Shown here: piece after piece, positions 21,483 through 29,280 of the stretch
Position numbering within the stretch: position 1 is the stretch's first letter
How the letters are laid out: each line of letters starts with the position of its first letter
DNA from: Phascolarctobacterium sp.
GTDB lineage: Bacteria; Bacillota; Negativicutes; Acidaminococcales; Acidaminococcaceae
Direction: 5' to 3'
Assembly: GCA_004558595.1 (NCBI GenBank)
Contig: SFCN01000020.1
Coordinates: 1-29,286 of the forward strand
DNA length: 29,286 bases
Made by a program: the position numbers and the translations under genes
Notes under the pieces: model-generated
Told to the model about the DNA's origin: nothing
Seen by the model: the letters and a program-made list of their open reading frames with translations, nothing else
The model's database searches: none

Positions 21483-22769
21483 ATGGCAAATGTGAATATC
21501 AATACTAAATGCGTGCAGGGAGGTTATCATCCGGGCAATGGCGAGCCCCGCCAAATCCCCATCATTCAATCCACCACCTTCAAATATGATACCAGCGAGG
21601 ATATGGGCAAGCTCTTCGATTTGGAGGCCACGGGCTATTTTTATTCCCGCCTACAAAACCCCACCTGCGATTATGTAGCGGCCAAGATTGCTGAGCTGGA
21701 GGGCGGCACGGCAGCGATGCTCACCTCCTCCGGACAAGCAGCAAACTTTTTCGCCCTCTTTAATATTTGCGAAGCCGGCGACCATATTGTGGCTTCCTCC
21801 TCCATTTACGGTGGTACCTTTAATTTGATCGCGGTAACCATGGCGAAAATGGGAATTACTGCTACCTTCGTATCCCCCGATGCTACTGACGAGGAACTGG
21901 ATGCCGCTTTTCAGGACAATACTAGAGCTGTTTTTGGCGAAACCATTGCTAACCCCGCTTTGACCGTGCTGGATATTGAAAAATTCGCCAAGGCCGCTCA
22001 TCGTCACGGTGTACCCTTAATCGTAGATAACACCTTCCCCACTCCCATCAACTGCCGTCCCATTGAATGGGGAGCCGATATCGTTACCCATTCCACTACC
22101 AAATACATGGACGGTCATGGAGCCTGCGTAGGCGGCGCCATCGTGGACAGCGGCAAATTTGATTGGCTAGCCCATAAGGATAAATTCCCCGGGCTGTGCC
22201 AACCGGACGATTCCTATCACGGCATTACCTATGCGGAAAAATTTGGTCTAGCCGGCGCTTTTATTACCAAGGCTACTGCCCAGCTCATGCGTGATTTTGG
22301 CTGTGTACAATCTCCCCAAAGCGCCTTTATCCTGAATTTAGGCTTAGAATCCCTCCATGTGCGCATGCCTCGCCATGTGGAAAACGGCCAAGCTGTCGCG
22401 GAGTTTTTGGAAAAGCAGCCTCAGGTGGATTATGTAAGCTATCCAGGCCTTGCCTCTAACAAATACCATGCCTTAGCGCAAAAATACTTGGGCAACGGCG
22501 GCTGCGGTGTCGTCTCCTTCAATTTGAAGGGTGGACGCAAGGCGGCCGAGTCCTTCATGAAGCGTCTGCGAATCGCAGCCATTGAAACCCATGTGGCCGA
22601 TGCCCGTACCTGCTGCTTAAACCCTGCCACCAGCACCCATCGCCAGATGACCGATGAACAGCTAGCAGCCTGTGGCATCCCTGCAGGCCTCGTGCGCATT
22701 TCCTGTGGTCTAGAGGACAAGGAAGACCTCATCGCTGACCTAGCGCAGGCTTTAGCAGGCATAGAATAA
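21483..22769 (+). CDS. metY: O-acetylhomoserine sulfhydrylase (aminocarboxypropyltransferase)
   Basis: A 428-residue PLP enzyme of the Cys/Met metabolism family that makes homocysteine from O-acetylhomoserine and sulfide. The PLP lysine is in HSTTKYMDGHG (about K207), with IVDNTFPTP before it supplying the PLP-binding Asp; SSGQAAN and SRLQNPT are further substrate and cofactor loops. The ATG at 21483 gives 9-10 nt spacing to AAAGGAG; an ATG at 21477 gives only about 3. Length near 430 favours the sulfhydrylase over shorter cystathionine gamma-synthases. It is in one operon with metA and is followed by a strong terminator. Confidence 0.93.
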   Translation: MANVNINTKCVQGGYHPGNGEPRQIPIIQSTTFKYDTSEDMGKLFDLEATGYFYSRLQNPTCDYVAAKIAELEGGTAAMLTSSGQAANFFALFNICEAGDHIVASSSIYGGTFNLIAVTMAKMGITATFVSPDATDEELDAAFQDNTRAVFGETIANPALTVLDIEKFAKAAHRHGVPLIVDNTFPTPINCRPIEWGADIVTHSTTKYMDGHGACVGGAIVDSGKFDWLAHKDKFPGLCQPDDSYHGITYAEKFGLAGAFITKATAQLMRDFGCVQSPQSAFILNLGLESLHVRMPRHVENGQAVAEFLEKQPQVDYVSYPGLASNKYHALAQKYLGNGGCGVVSFNLKGGRKAAESFMKRLRIAAIETHVADARTCCLNPATSTHRQMTDEQLAACGIPAGLVRISCGLEDKEDLIADLAQALAGIE

Positions 22770-22813
22770 TAAAGAAATTTTGTTTGTCAGCCACTAAGAC
22801 AGCAAAACATTAC

Positions 22814-22865
22814 AAAAGCGTCAACTTTCTTCCTGTATTACGGAGAAAATTGACGCTTTTTGTTT
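22814..22865. terminator. Bidirectional terminator between metY and the O-antigen-like gene
   Basis: AAAAGCGTCAACTTTCT pairs with AGAAAATTGACGCTTTT (17 bp, one mismatch) around a 13-nt loop. It is followed by a T-run on the plus strand and by TTTTG on the minus strand. It sits between convergent genes. Confidence 0.92.
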
Positions 22866-22931
22866 TTATTATAAGTATCAAGATGGTAGTGTTTTATCAG
22901 TAACGAAACATTACCGAAAAGAACGTTCTAC

Positions 22932-24299
22932 TTAAGTTTCGTAATTATTCAACTTGCTGCACAGCATGGTCAAGCCACCCATGAGCCAGAACAAAAGCCC
23001 CATTTGGGTATTGAAATAAACATGGTCCGTTAGTCCTCCCACAGCAATGCCCACCGTTGCCAGCACATAGCCACGGCCCATGGCCTTCAGCCACAAGCTG
23101 CGGCCGTGGTGGGCTAAGGCCCAGGCCGCGGGCAAGAACACGCCCCACCACACCAGGAGGAACACCAAAAGCCCGTGGTAGCCCAATTCAGAGCATACAT
23201 TGAGAAAAATATTATGGCAATGGTACATAATAACGCTGGTGTCTTCTAGGTAGAAGTTGTAGTCGGGATAGACGAAGCGATAGCCATACCAGCCCACGCC
23301 CAAGGGAAAGTCCTCGATAACTGAGGTAGTACTCTCGAAATACGCCACGCGAAGCGCGGCGGATGTATCCTCGCCGCTGGTGATGGAGCTAAGGCGTTGC
23401 AGCACGGCCCGGCCTCCCACGGCCAGAGCCACTGTGCCGCCGGCCAGCACCGGCAGGAAGGCTTTTCGACAGAACAACACGCAAAAGGTCAACAGCATGG
23501 CGGCGCAGGCCAGCCAATTGCCACGACTATAGGTATAGAGCAGGCACAGCGCTGCTAAGGCGCCGCCTAGGGCGAAGGCGGCGCGCCAGCGCTTATAGCC
23601 CTTGGTTTGGTTGAAAAAAGCCGTACAATAGGAAATAACCAGCACTAGGTAGCCTGCTAAAATATTCGGGTTCACCAACGTGGAATATACTCGCACCTTC
23701 AGGTCCGGGAACTGGTCCGGGTCGGACCAAATGCCCTCACCGGCCACGCCCAAAGTCTTTTGGGCGATGCCGATGAGGCTCACCAGCGCCGACACGGCCA
23801 AGAACGCTCCCATGAGCTGCAAGGGGCGAGGCAGCGCTGTAAAGCGCTGCCAAAGGCCCTGCAGACCGCCGGTAAGGCTTAAGTCGCTGGCGCTGGCAGC
23901 GTCAGCATTCAGCGTTGACGCAGAAGCCTCCTTGCCAGCGTCAGTGCAAGATGCGCCCCCGAACACCTGCGGCCGCTGCCAGCCATACCGCAACAGCACG
24001 AAAAACAGTGCACTGTACTGCCCCGCCACGTACACATAATTCCAAAACGAAATGAACTTATTCTTGGAAAAATACAGCGACACCACGCCGATAGCCAGCA
24101 GCAGGTACAGCAGTACCTGCTGCCATTGTTTCAGCACACAGGGCTGCTGCCTTCCCCTATAATACGCCACCAGCGCCGCCGCCACAAAGGTCACGCCCAC
24201 GCAAAAGGCCGTGAACTCCTGATGCAGCGGAATCACCGCTACTGTGAAGAGCAACATGTAGTATATTTTGTTGTCGAGATAATCAGCTAAACGCTTCAT
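22932..24299 (-). CDS. O-antigen ligase/polymerase-like membrane protein (Wzy_C family)
   Basis: A 455-residue polytopic inner-membrane protein with about ten to twelve hydrophobic segments. The family pattern is clear: LYTYSRGNWLA in the middle, then the large periplasmic loop with CHNIFLNVCSELGYHGLLVFL, the HxxN...E segment typical of WaaL/Wzy proteins. Such proteins join or polymerise lipid-linked glycans, and Negativicutes have an outer membrane with LPS. A frame opens at TTG 24329 but runs through a palindromic repeat. ATG 24299 (MKRLADYLD) is preferred, with GGGGGAG about 10 nt upstream. The gene is more GC-rich than its neighbours and has a Ser/Ala/Asp-rich loop at about 115-145, both hints of separate origin. 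Acceptor and glycan are unknown. Confidence 0.85.
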   Translation of the reverse strand: MKRLADYLDNKIYYMLLFTVAVIPLHQEFTAFCVGVTFVAAALVAYYRGRQQPCVLKQWQQVLLYLLLAIGVVSLYFSKNKFISFWNYVYVAGQYSALFFVLLRYGWQRPQVFGGASCTDAGKEASASTLNADAASASDLSLTGGLQGLWQRFTALPRPLQLMGAFLAVSALVSLIGIAQKTLGVAGEGIWSDPDQFPDLKVRVYSTLVNPNILAGYLVLVISYCTAFFNQTKGYKRWRAAFALGGALAALCLLYTYSRGNWLACAAMLLTFCVLFCRKAFLPVLAGGTVALAVGGRAVLQRLSSITSGEDTSAALRVAYFESTTSVIEDFPLGVGWYGYRFVYPDYNFYLEDTSVIMYHCHNIFLNVCSELGYHGLLVFLLVWWGVFLPAAWALAHHGRSLWLKAMGRGYVLATVGIAVGGLTDHVYFNTQMGLLFWLMGGLTMLCSKLNNYET

Positions 24300-24309
24300 A
24301 TAACAGAAT

Positions 24310-24360
24310 CTCCCCCAGTCAGCTCGCAAGCTCGCTGCCAGCCCCCTCAGTGAGGGGGCA
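24310..24360 (-). repeat. Palindromic intergenic repeat (REP/MITE-like)
   Basis: On the minus strand: GCCCCCTCA/CTGAGGGGGC, then a small GAGCTTGCGAGCTG palindrome, then CTGGGGGAG. This resembles families of CCCTC...GAGGG palindromes scattered between genes in many Firmicutes. Its last bases form the likely Shine-Dalgarno of the O-antigen-like gene. Only one copy is present in the window, so repeat status is inferred from form. Confidence 0.55.
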
Positions 24361-24395
24361 CAAAAATATAAAAATGTGAAATAAACCTAGAATGA

Positions 24396-24475
24396 GTAAA
24401 TATAATAGTTTAATATACCCCCAACGAAATTGGCGTTAAGAAACCTCATTTGACGGAGAAAACTATTATATTTAC
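24396..24475. repeat. 16-bp perfect inverted repeat pair spanning 80 bp
   Basis: GTAAATATAATAGTTT (24396-24411) and AAACTATTATATTTAC (24460-24475) are exact inverted copies around a 48-bp centre that itself holds a CCAA-N5-TTGG hairpin. It lies 13 nt after the folC stop. It could be a tiny mobile element, a folC 3' structure or a cruciform. Confidence 0.7.
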
Positions 24476-24487
24476 GAATTACAGACC

Positions 24488-25792
24488 TTAATTCATCTTA
24501 TTTCTCTGCTCCAACAGCATCTTCTTGAACTCACCAACTAAATACAGACTGCCGCACACGCACACCACGCCATCCGTGCCGGCCCCTTCAATAGCGGCCT
24601 CATAAGCCTTCCCCAAATCCTCCATAGGAATAGCATTAGGCCCAACCAGCTTCGCTAAATCAGCTGCCTCCGCCGCACGATAGCCTTGATCCGCACGCAC
24701 CGTATACACCACATCATTCCCCTGAATCAAGGTCTTAATAACACCGCTCATATCCTTATCGCCCATCATGCCAAAGACAAAATGTACCTGCTGGCCCGGA
24801 TAATACTTATTCAGCGCCTTGCGCAATGCCTCCGCGCCATTGGGATTATGCGCCCCGTCCAGAATAATATCGGGCTGCTGATGGATACGCTCTAAACGAC
24901 CGGGCCACAGGGTATTAGCCACGCCCAAATGCAGGGCCAGCTCATTAATGCGGTCGTCCTGCTTGGACACCAGCTTAGCAGCCACAATGGCCACGCTGGT
25001 ATTCTTAATCTGATGCTCACCGGGCAGCTTAATTTCATATTCGGAGCTATAGGTATTACCTGCATAAAGGGTGAATTTTTGTCCCTCCATAGAGCTAGAT
25101 ACCTCTTCACCGCGAAAGGCTTTGCCATATAGGTACACCGGCGCTTCCTTAAACATGGCGAAGCTGATGATGGGTCCTAAGGCCTCATTACCCTCAGCCG
25201 CTGTAACCACAGGCACCTTCTCCTTAATAATACCTGCCTTTTGCATAGCAATACGCTCCACGGTAGCGCCGCAGCGGTCCGTGTGATCCAAGGCCACATT
25301 AGTAATAACGCTGACCACAGGTGTAATCACATTAGTGGAGTCCCACAGGCCACCCATGCCAACCTCAATAACAGCGTAATCAACCTTATTCAGGTAGAAG
25401 AACAAGAAGGCAGCCGCAGTCAAAATCTCAAACTGAGTAGGCTGCTCGCAGACGCCCTTTTTCACTACGCTATCCGCAGCCACCTTCACAGCAGAAATCG
25501 CAGTGGCGAAATCCTCATCACTAATATCCTTGCCGTTTAAGGTAATACGCTCATTATATTTCACCAAATGGGGTGACGTGAACTTGCCCACCTTCAAATT
25601 AGCAGCTAATAAAATATTGGTAATCATGCTAGTAACGGAGCCCTTGCCGTTGGTGCCGGTGACATGAACAGTTTTAAGCTTCTGCTCCGGATTTCCCAGC
25701 TCCCTTAGAAGGCCTTCGATGCGCTCCATGCCCAGCTTGATGCCAAACTTACCCAAGCTATCAAGATAGCCCAAGCTTTCTGTATAATTCAT
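24488..25792 (-). CDS. folC: Folylpolyglutamate synthase/dihydrofolate synthase
   Basis: A 434-residue cytoplasmic Mur-ligase-type enzyme that adds glutamate to dihydropteroate and/or to folates, using ATP. The P-loop GTNGKGS is at 46-52. LDHTDRCGATVERIAMQKAGIIKE carries the conserved Mg2+/folate site with the carbamylated-Lys region, and DGAHNPNG begins the C-terminal domain. GGGAGG precedes the ATG at 25792. It follows valS by 84 nt, a common pair in Firmicutes, and is probably read from the valS T-box promoter. Whether it is mono- or bifunctional cannot be decided from this sequence. Confidence 0.94.
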   Translation of the reverse strand: MNYTESLGYLDSLGKFGIKLGMERIEGLLRELGNPEQKLKTVHVTGTNGKGSVTSMITNILLAANLKVGKFTSPHLVKYNERITLNGKDISDEDFATAISAVKVAADSVVKKGVCEQPTQFEILTAAAFLFFYLNKVDYAVIEVGMGGLWDSTNVITPVVSVITNVALDHTDRCGATVERIAMQKAGIIKEKVPVVTAAEGNEALGPIISFAMFKEAPVYLYGKAFRGEEVSSSMEGQKFTLYAGNTYSSEYEIKLPGEHQIKNTSVAIVAAKLVSKQDDRINELALHLGVANTLWPGRLERIHQQPDIILDGAHNPNGAEALRKALNKYYPGQQVHFVFGMMGDKDMSGVIKTLIQGNDVVYTVRADQGYRAAEAADLAKLVGPNAIPMEDLGKAYEAAIEGAGTDGVVCVCGSLYLVGEFKKMLLEQRNKMN

Positions 25793-25827
25793 ATTCTGCC
25801 TCCCAATTTCAAAGCAGTCCAGATATA

Positions 25828-25860
25828 GGAAAGCCTCCCCTAGACGGGGAGGGGCTTCCT
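25828..25860 (-). other. Intercistronic hairpin between valS and folC
   Basis: On the minus strand GGAAGCCCCTCCCC pairs imperfectly with GGGGAGGCTTTCC across a 5-nt loop. A and T bases follow but no U-run. It may weaken readthrough or mark an mRNA end; it is not a clean terminator. Confidence 0.5.
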
Positions 25861-25876
25861 CAAAGTATTTTCAAAA

Positions 25877-28531
25877 TTATAAGGTCTTCAAATAAGCCAG
25901 ACGCTCGTTAATGGCGCTCTTTTTACCGTTGAGCTCTTCCGCCTTAGCCTTTTCTTTAACGATAACAGCCTCAGGAGCCTTAGCCAAGAAGCCAGCGTTG
26001 CCCAGCTTGCCCTCTACGCGGCTCAGCTCTTTATCGATAGCAGCCAGCTCCTTGTTCAAGCGAGCAGTTTCCTTTTCCACATCGATAAGGCCTGCCAGTG
26101 GCAGATAAACCTCGATGCCGGAAACTACAGTAGCCATAGCGTTCTCAGGCTTAGCAGCGCTGTCATCAAGAACGGTCAGCTCACTGATACCGCCCATTAA
26201 ATGAATGTAGTTGGCATTAGCCTCCACGCCAGCCTTCAAGTCAGCAGCTACTAGCATGGTTGCAGGAACCTTCTTTCCGGGAGGTACATTAACCTCGGCA
26301 CGCATATTACGGACAGCCTTAATGCTCTCCATAATGGCTCCCATGAGACGCTCTGCTTCATCGTCAATCAAAGCGGGATCAGCCTCAGGCCACTTGGAAA
26401 TCATGATGCTTTCGGCCTCATGGGGCAGGCATTGATAAATTTCCTCTGTGATGAAGGGCATATAGGGATGCAAGAGCTGCATAGCGCTGGTGAGCACCTT
26501 AGCCAGCACATGCTGCGCGGTGGCGCGCTCGGCAGCGTTTTCTTTATTGTACAGACGAGGTTTAGCAAGCTCGATATACCAGTCGCAAACCTCACCCCAA
26601 ATGAAGTCGTAAATCATGCGGCCAGCTTCGCCCAGCTCGAATTTCTCCAGCATCTCGGTAACGCCCTTGGCAGTGTGCTGCAGACGGGACAGAATCCATT
26701 TATCAGCCAGAGTGTAGGGAGCCAGCTGAGCATTGGGGTCATAGCCCTCAATGTTCATCAGCGCAAAGCGAGAAGCATTCCAAATCTTATTGGCAAAGTT
26801 GCGGGTCGCTTCCACGCGCTCCCAGTAGAAGCGCATATCGTTGCCCGGAGTATTGCCGGTGATCAGCATAAAGCGCAGGGTATCGGCGCCGTATTTATCA
26901 ATAACCTCCAAGGGATCAATACCATTACCCAAGGATTTGGACATCTTGCGACCTAAGCTATCCCGTACCAGGCCATGGATGAATACCTTTTCAAAGGGAA
27001 TATCCTTCATGAACTCCATGCCCATAATCAACATACGGGCAACCCAGAAGAAGATGATATCGTAGCCGGTTACCAGCACGCTGGTGGGATAGAATTGCTT
27101 CAAGAGCGGAGTCTTATCGGGCCAGCCCATGGTGGAGAAGGGCCACAGGGCGGAGCTGAACCAGGTGTCCAAGGCATCCTCATCCTGATGGATGTGGGTA
27201 CTGCCGCATTTAGGACAAGCAGTCAAATCGGTACGGCTAGCGTGCATTTCGCCGCAGTCGTCGCAATACCATACGGGGATGCGGTGACCCCACCAAATTT
27301 GGCGAGAAATACACCAGTCACGGATGTTATCCATCCAGCCGGTATAGGTCTTAGTGAAGCGTTCCGGCACGAACTGGGTGCGACCATCGTTAACGCAGTC
27401 CACAGCAGCCTTCACCAGAGGCTCCATTTTTACGAACCATTGGGTGGATACCAAGGGCTCTACGATGCAGCCGCAGCGTTGGCAGTGACCAACTGCATGG
27501 GCATGGTCTTCAATTTTAACAAGGTAACCGCCGGCTTCCAGATCAGCCACGATATTCTTGCGGCACTCCTCACGGGTTTGACCCTCATATTTGCCTGCCT
27601 CCGCAGTCATCTTGCCATCCATGCCGATAACAACTACGCTGGGCAGGTTATGGCGAATGCCCATCTCATAGTCGTTGGGGTCGTGGGACGGAGTAATCTT
27701 AACTGCGCCAGTACCAAATTCCAAATCAACATAGCTATCAGCGATGATGGGAATAATGCGACCATTAGCAGGCAGAGTCAGATGCTTGCCTACTAAATGA
27801 CCATAGCGGGGGTCAGCAGGGTTTACGGCCACAGCGGTATCGCCGGGAATAGTCTCGGGACGAGTGGTAGCAATGGTCAAATATGTACCCTCTTCCTCCA
27901 CAACGGGATAACGGAAGTACCACAGATGGCCCGGATCGTCCTTGTGCTCTACCTCGATATCGGATAGAGCGGTATTGCAGTTTACGCACCAGTTAGTAAT
28001 ACGAGTACCCTTATAAATCAGGCCCTTTTCGAACAGAGTGCAGAAAACCTCGCGAACAGCCTTGGAGCAGCCCTCGTCCATAGTAAAACGCTTACGCTCC
28101 CAATCGCAGGAAACGCCCAAATGCTTCAGCTGATTAATAATGCGGTCGCCATATTGCTCCTTCCAAGCCCATACGCGCTTCAGGAACTCCTCGCGTCCTA
28201 AATCATAACGGGTTTTACCCTCTTCCTTTTTGATTACCTCTTCTACCTTAATTTGGGTAGCTAAGCCAGCATGGTCATAGCCGGGCATCCACAGAGTGTT
28301 GTGCCCCATCATACGGTGCCAACGAATCAAAATATCCTGCAAGGTATTGTCCAAAGCATGGCCCATGTGCAGCTGGCCAGTGATATTCGGAGGGGGAATA
28401 ACAATGCTAAACGCCTTGTTACCTTCCTCTACCTCAGCATGAAAATAACGATTCTTTTCCCAGAATTCATACCATTTCTTCTCTACGGAAGCAGGGTCAT
28501 AAACCTTAGGAATATTGTGTTCCTCGCTCAT
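25877..28531 (-). CDS. valS: Valyl-tRNA synthetase
   Basis: An 884-residue class Ia synthetase that charges tRNA-Val. HMGH (HIGH motif) is at 55-58 after PPPNITGQL, and KMSKS at 529-533. The editing domain (about 200-350) has TTRPETIPGDTAV, and the zinc-binding Cys pairs CDDCG and CPKCG are at about 423-443. The C-terminal coiled coil (about 815-884, GLIDVEKETARLNKELAA onward) is typical of ValRS. AGGAGG lies before the ATG at 28531. A T-box with a GTA specifier precedes it. Length and domain order are normal, and no damage is seen. Confidence 0.97.
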   Translation of the reverse strand: MSEEHNIPKVYDPASVEKKWYEFWEKNRYFHAEVEEGNKAFSIVIPPPNITGQLHMGHALDNTLQDILIRWHRMMGHNTLWMPGYDHAGLATQIKVEEVIKKEEGKTRYDLGREEFLKRVWAWKEQYGDRIINQLKHLGVSCDWERKRFTMDEGCSKAVREVFCTLFEKGLIYKGTRITNWCVNCNTALSDIEVEHKDDPGHLWYFRYPVVEEEGTYLTIATTRPETIPGDTAVAVNPADPRYGHLVGKHLTLPANGRIIPIIADSYVDLEFGTGAVKITPSHDPNDYEMGIRHNLPSVVVIGMDGKMTAEAGKYEGQTREECRKNIVADLEAGGYLVKIEDHAHAVGHCQRCGCIVEPLVSTQWFVKMEPLVKAAVDCVNDGRTQFVPERFTKTYTGWMDNIRDWCISRQIWWGHRIPVWYCDDCGEMHASRTDLTACPKCGSTHIHQDEDALDTWFSSALWPFSTMGWPDKTPLLKQFYPTSVLVTGYDIIFFWVARMLIMGMEFMKDIPFEKVFIHGLVRDSLGRKMSKSLGNGIDPLEVIDKYGADTLRFMLITGNTPGNDMRFYWERVEATRNFANKIWNASRFALMNIEGYDPNAQLAPYTLADKWILSRLQHTAKGVTEMLEKFELGEAGRMIYDFIWGEVCDWYIELAKPRLYNKENAAERATAQHVLAKVLTSAMQLLHPYMPFITEEIYQCLPHEAESIMISKWPEADPALIDDEAERLMGAIMESIKAVRNMRAEVNVPPGKKVPATMLVAADLKAGVEANANYIHLMGGISELTVLDDSAAKPENAMATVVSGIEVYLPLAGLIDVEKETARLNKELAAIDKELSRVEGKLGNAGFLAKAPEAVIVKEKAKAEELNGKKSAINERLAYLKTL

Positions 28532-28550
28532 TAATAATCCTCCTTAAATA

Positions 28551-28819
28551 AAAAAATCCTGTTCTTCATGAACAGGACGCATAATTATCGTGGTACCACC
28601 TATCTTCCCTGCATCAATAATGCAGAGCGCTCAAAGCACTTAACGTGTGCGGACGTTTCCGCCTACTTATCATCCTCCATAAGAGAATCTGTTCAGCAAA
28701 ACAGCTCCCGGACTACAGCCTTCACACCGATGCGCGCAGCTTGCACCAACCGCTGCCTCTCTCTAGCATCTACCGGTCAAAGCCCTTCCGTTCCTCGCCT
28801 TTAGCATATAAATTTTATA
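28551..28819 (-). promoter_or_regulatory. T-box riboswitch, valine-specific, with terminator
   Basis: On the minus strand: stem I with AGAGAGAGGC and GGTGCAAG, then the specifier loop AAGGCT-GTA-GTC with GTA (Val) at 28716-28714, aligned with the ATG-GTC of the metA T-box. The T-box bulge AGGTGGTACCACGA is at 28601-28588. The terminator TCCTGTTC-N5-GAACAGGA followed by TTTTTT is at 28577-28551. Uncharged tRNA-Val should allow readthrough into valS and folC. Confidence 0.94.
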
Positions 28820-28825
28820 CACTAT

Positions 28826-28854
28826 ATCTTAACAAGTTCAAGGCCAAGTGTCAA
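28826..28854 (-). promoter_or_regulatory. Promoter of the valS T-box transcript
   Basis: A perfect TTGACA (28854-28849), a 17-nt spacer, then TAAGAT (28831-28826). Transcription would start near 28819. Confidence 0.75.
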
Positions 28855-28877
28855 CCATTTTATAGACTTTCGCCAAA

Positions 28878-28909
28878 GAAAAACGCTCCTGTCCCTTAGG
28901 AAGAAGCGT
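28878..28909 (-). terminator. Terminator of the XRE regulator gene
   Basis: On the minus strand ACGCTTCT-TCC-TAA-GGGAC-AGGAGCGT forms a stem followed by TTTTTC, 10 nt after the stop codon. It separates this gene from the valS promoter. Confidence 0.8.
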
Positions 28910-28919
28910 CGGCCCCACC

Positions 28920-29231
28920 TTATTGCTTTGTTTGCTTGAGCAGCTGCAGCACGGCCAGCAAATCATCCACGTCAATACCGGAATTCTTTTTCTTAGCCAG
29001 CACAGTACCGTCTTGCTCATCAATTTCTTCGAAAAAGGCTGCCAGAGGAGCTTGCAGGGAATCATGCAAGCGTAACAGAACATCAATAGTGGCATTGCAG
29101 CGACCATTTTCGATATTACTGAAATGAGCCTGAGTAATACCAATCTCCTTAGCTAGGCTTTGCTGGGAAAGGCCCTTGCTAACCCGCATCAGCCTTATTT
29201 TATTTCCTATCATTTTAATTCTATCAGACAC
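28920..29231 (-). CDS. XRE-family helix-turn-helix regulator
   Basis: A 103-residue DNA-binding protein. The Cro/C1-type HTH lies at about 10-62: IRLMRVSKGLSQQSLAKEIG then ITQAHFSNIENGR for the recognition helix. A short acidic tail (FFEEIDEQDG) and a C-terminal helix (VDDLLAVLQLLKQ) may serve dimerisation. No ligand domain is present. The start is GTG at 29231 with GAGGGG 6 nt upstream; an in-frame ATG at 29213 is less well placed. It has its own terminator, so it is the last gene of a unit that extends beyond the window. Targets are unknown. Confidence 0.88.
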   Translation of the reverse strand: MSDRIKMIGNKIRLMRVSKGLSQQSLAKEIGITQAHFSNIENGRCNATIDVLLRLHDSLQAPLAAFFEEIDEQDGTVLAKKKNSGIDVDDLLAVLQLLKQTKQ

Positions 29232-29256
29232 TTTGTACCCCTCGCAATCTGAATCA

Positions 29257-29280
29257 GAAAACGCAGTAGCAGAGCTGCGC
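29257..29280 (-). terminator. Possible terminator at the window edge
   Basis: CGCAG-N8-CTGCG followed by TTTTC on the minus strand, just before the regulator's ribosome binding site. The stem is short, and the upstream gene is not in the window. Confidence 0.3.

Noticed and set aside
24300..24329. N-terminal extension of the O-antigen-like protein from TTG 24329
   Set aside because: The added residues are translated from a palindromic repeat and no ribosome binding site precedes the TTG.
25828..25860. Rho-independent terminator between valS and folC
   Set aside because: The stem is imperfect and no U-run follows on the minus strand, so it is listed only as a hairpin.
28568..28899. Two short plus-strand frames between valS and the XRE gene
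   Set aside because: The interval is fully explained by the valine T-box, its promoter and the regulator's terminator.
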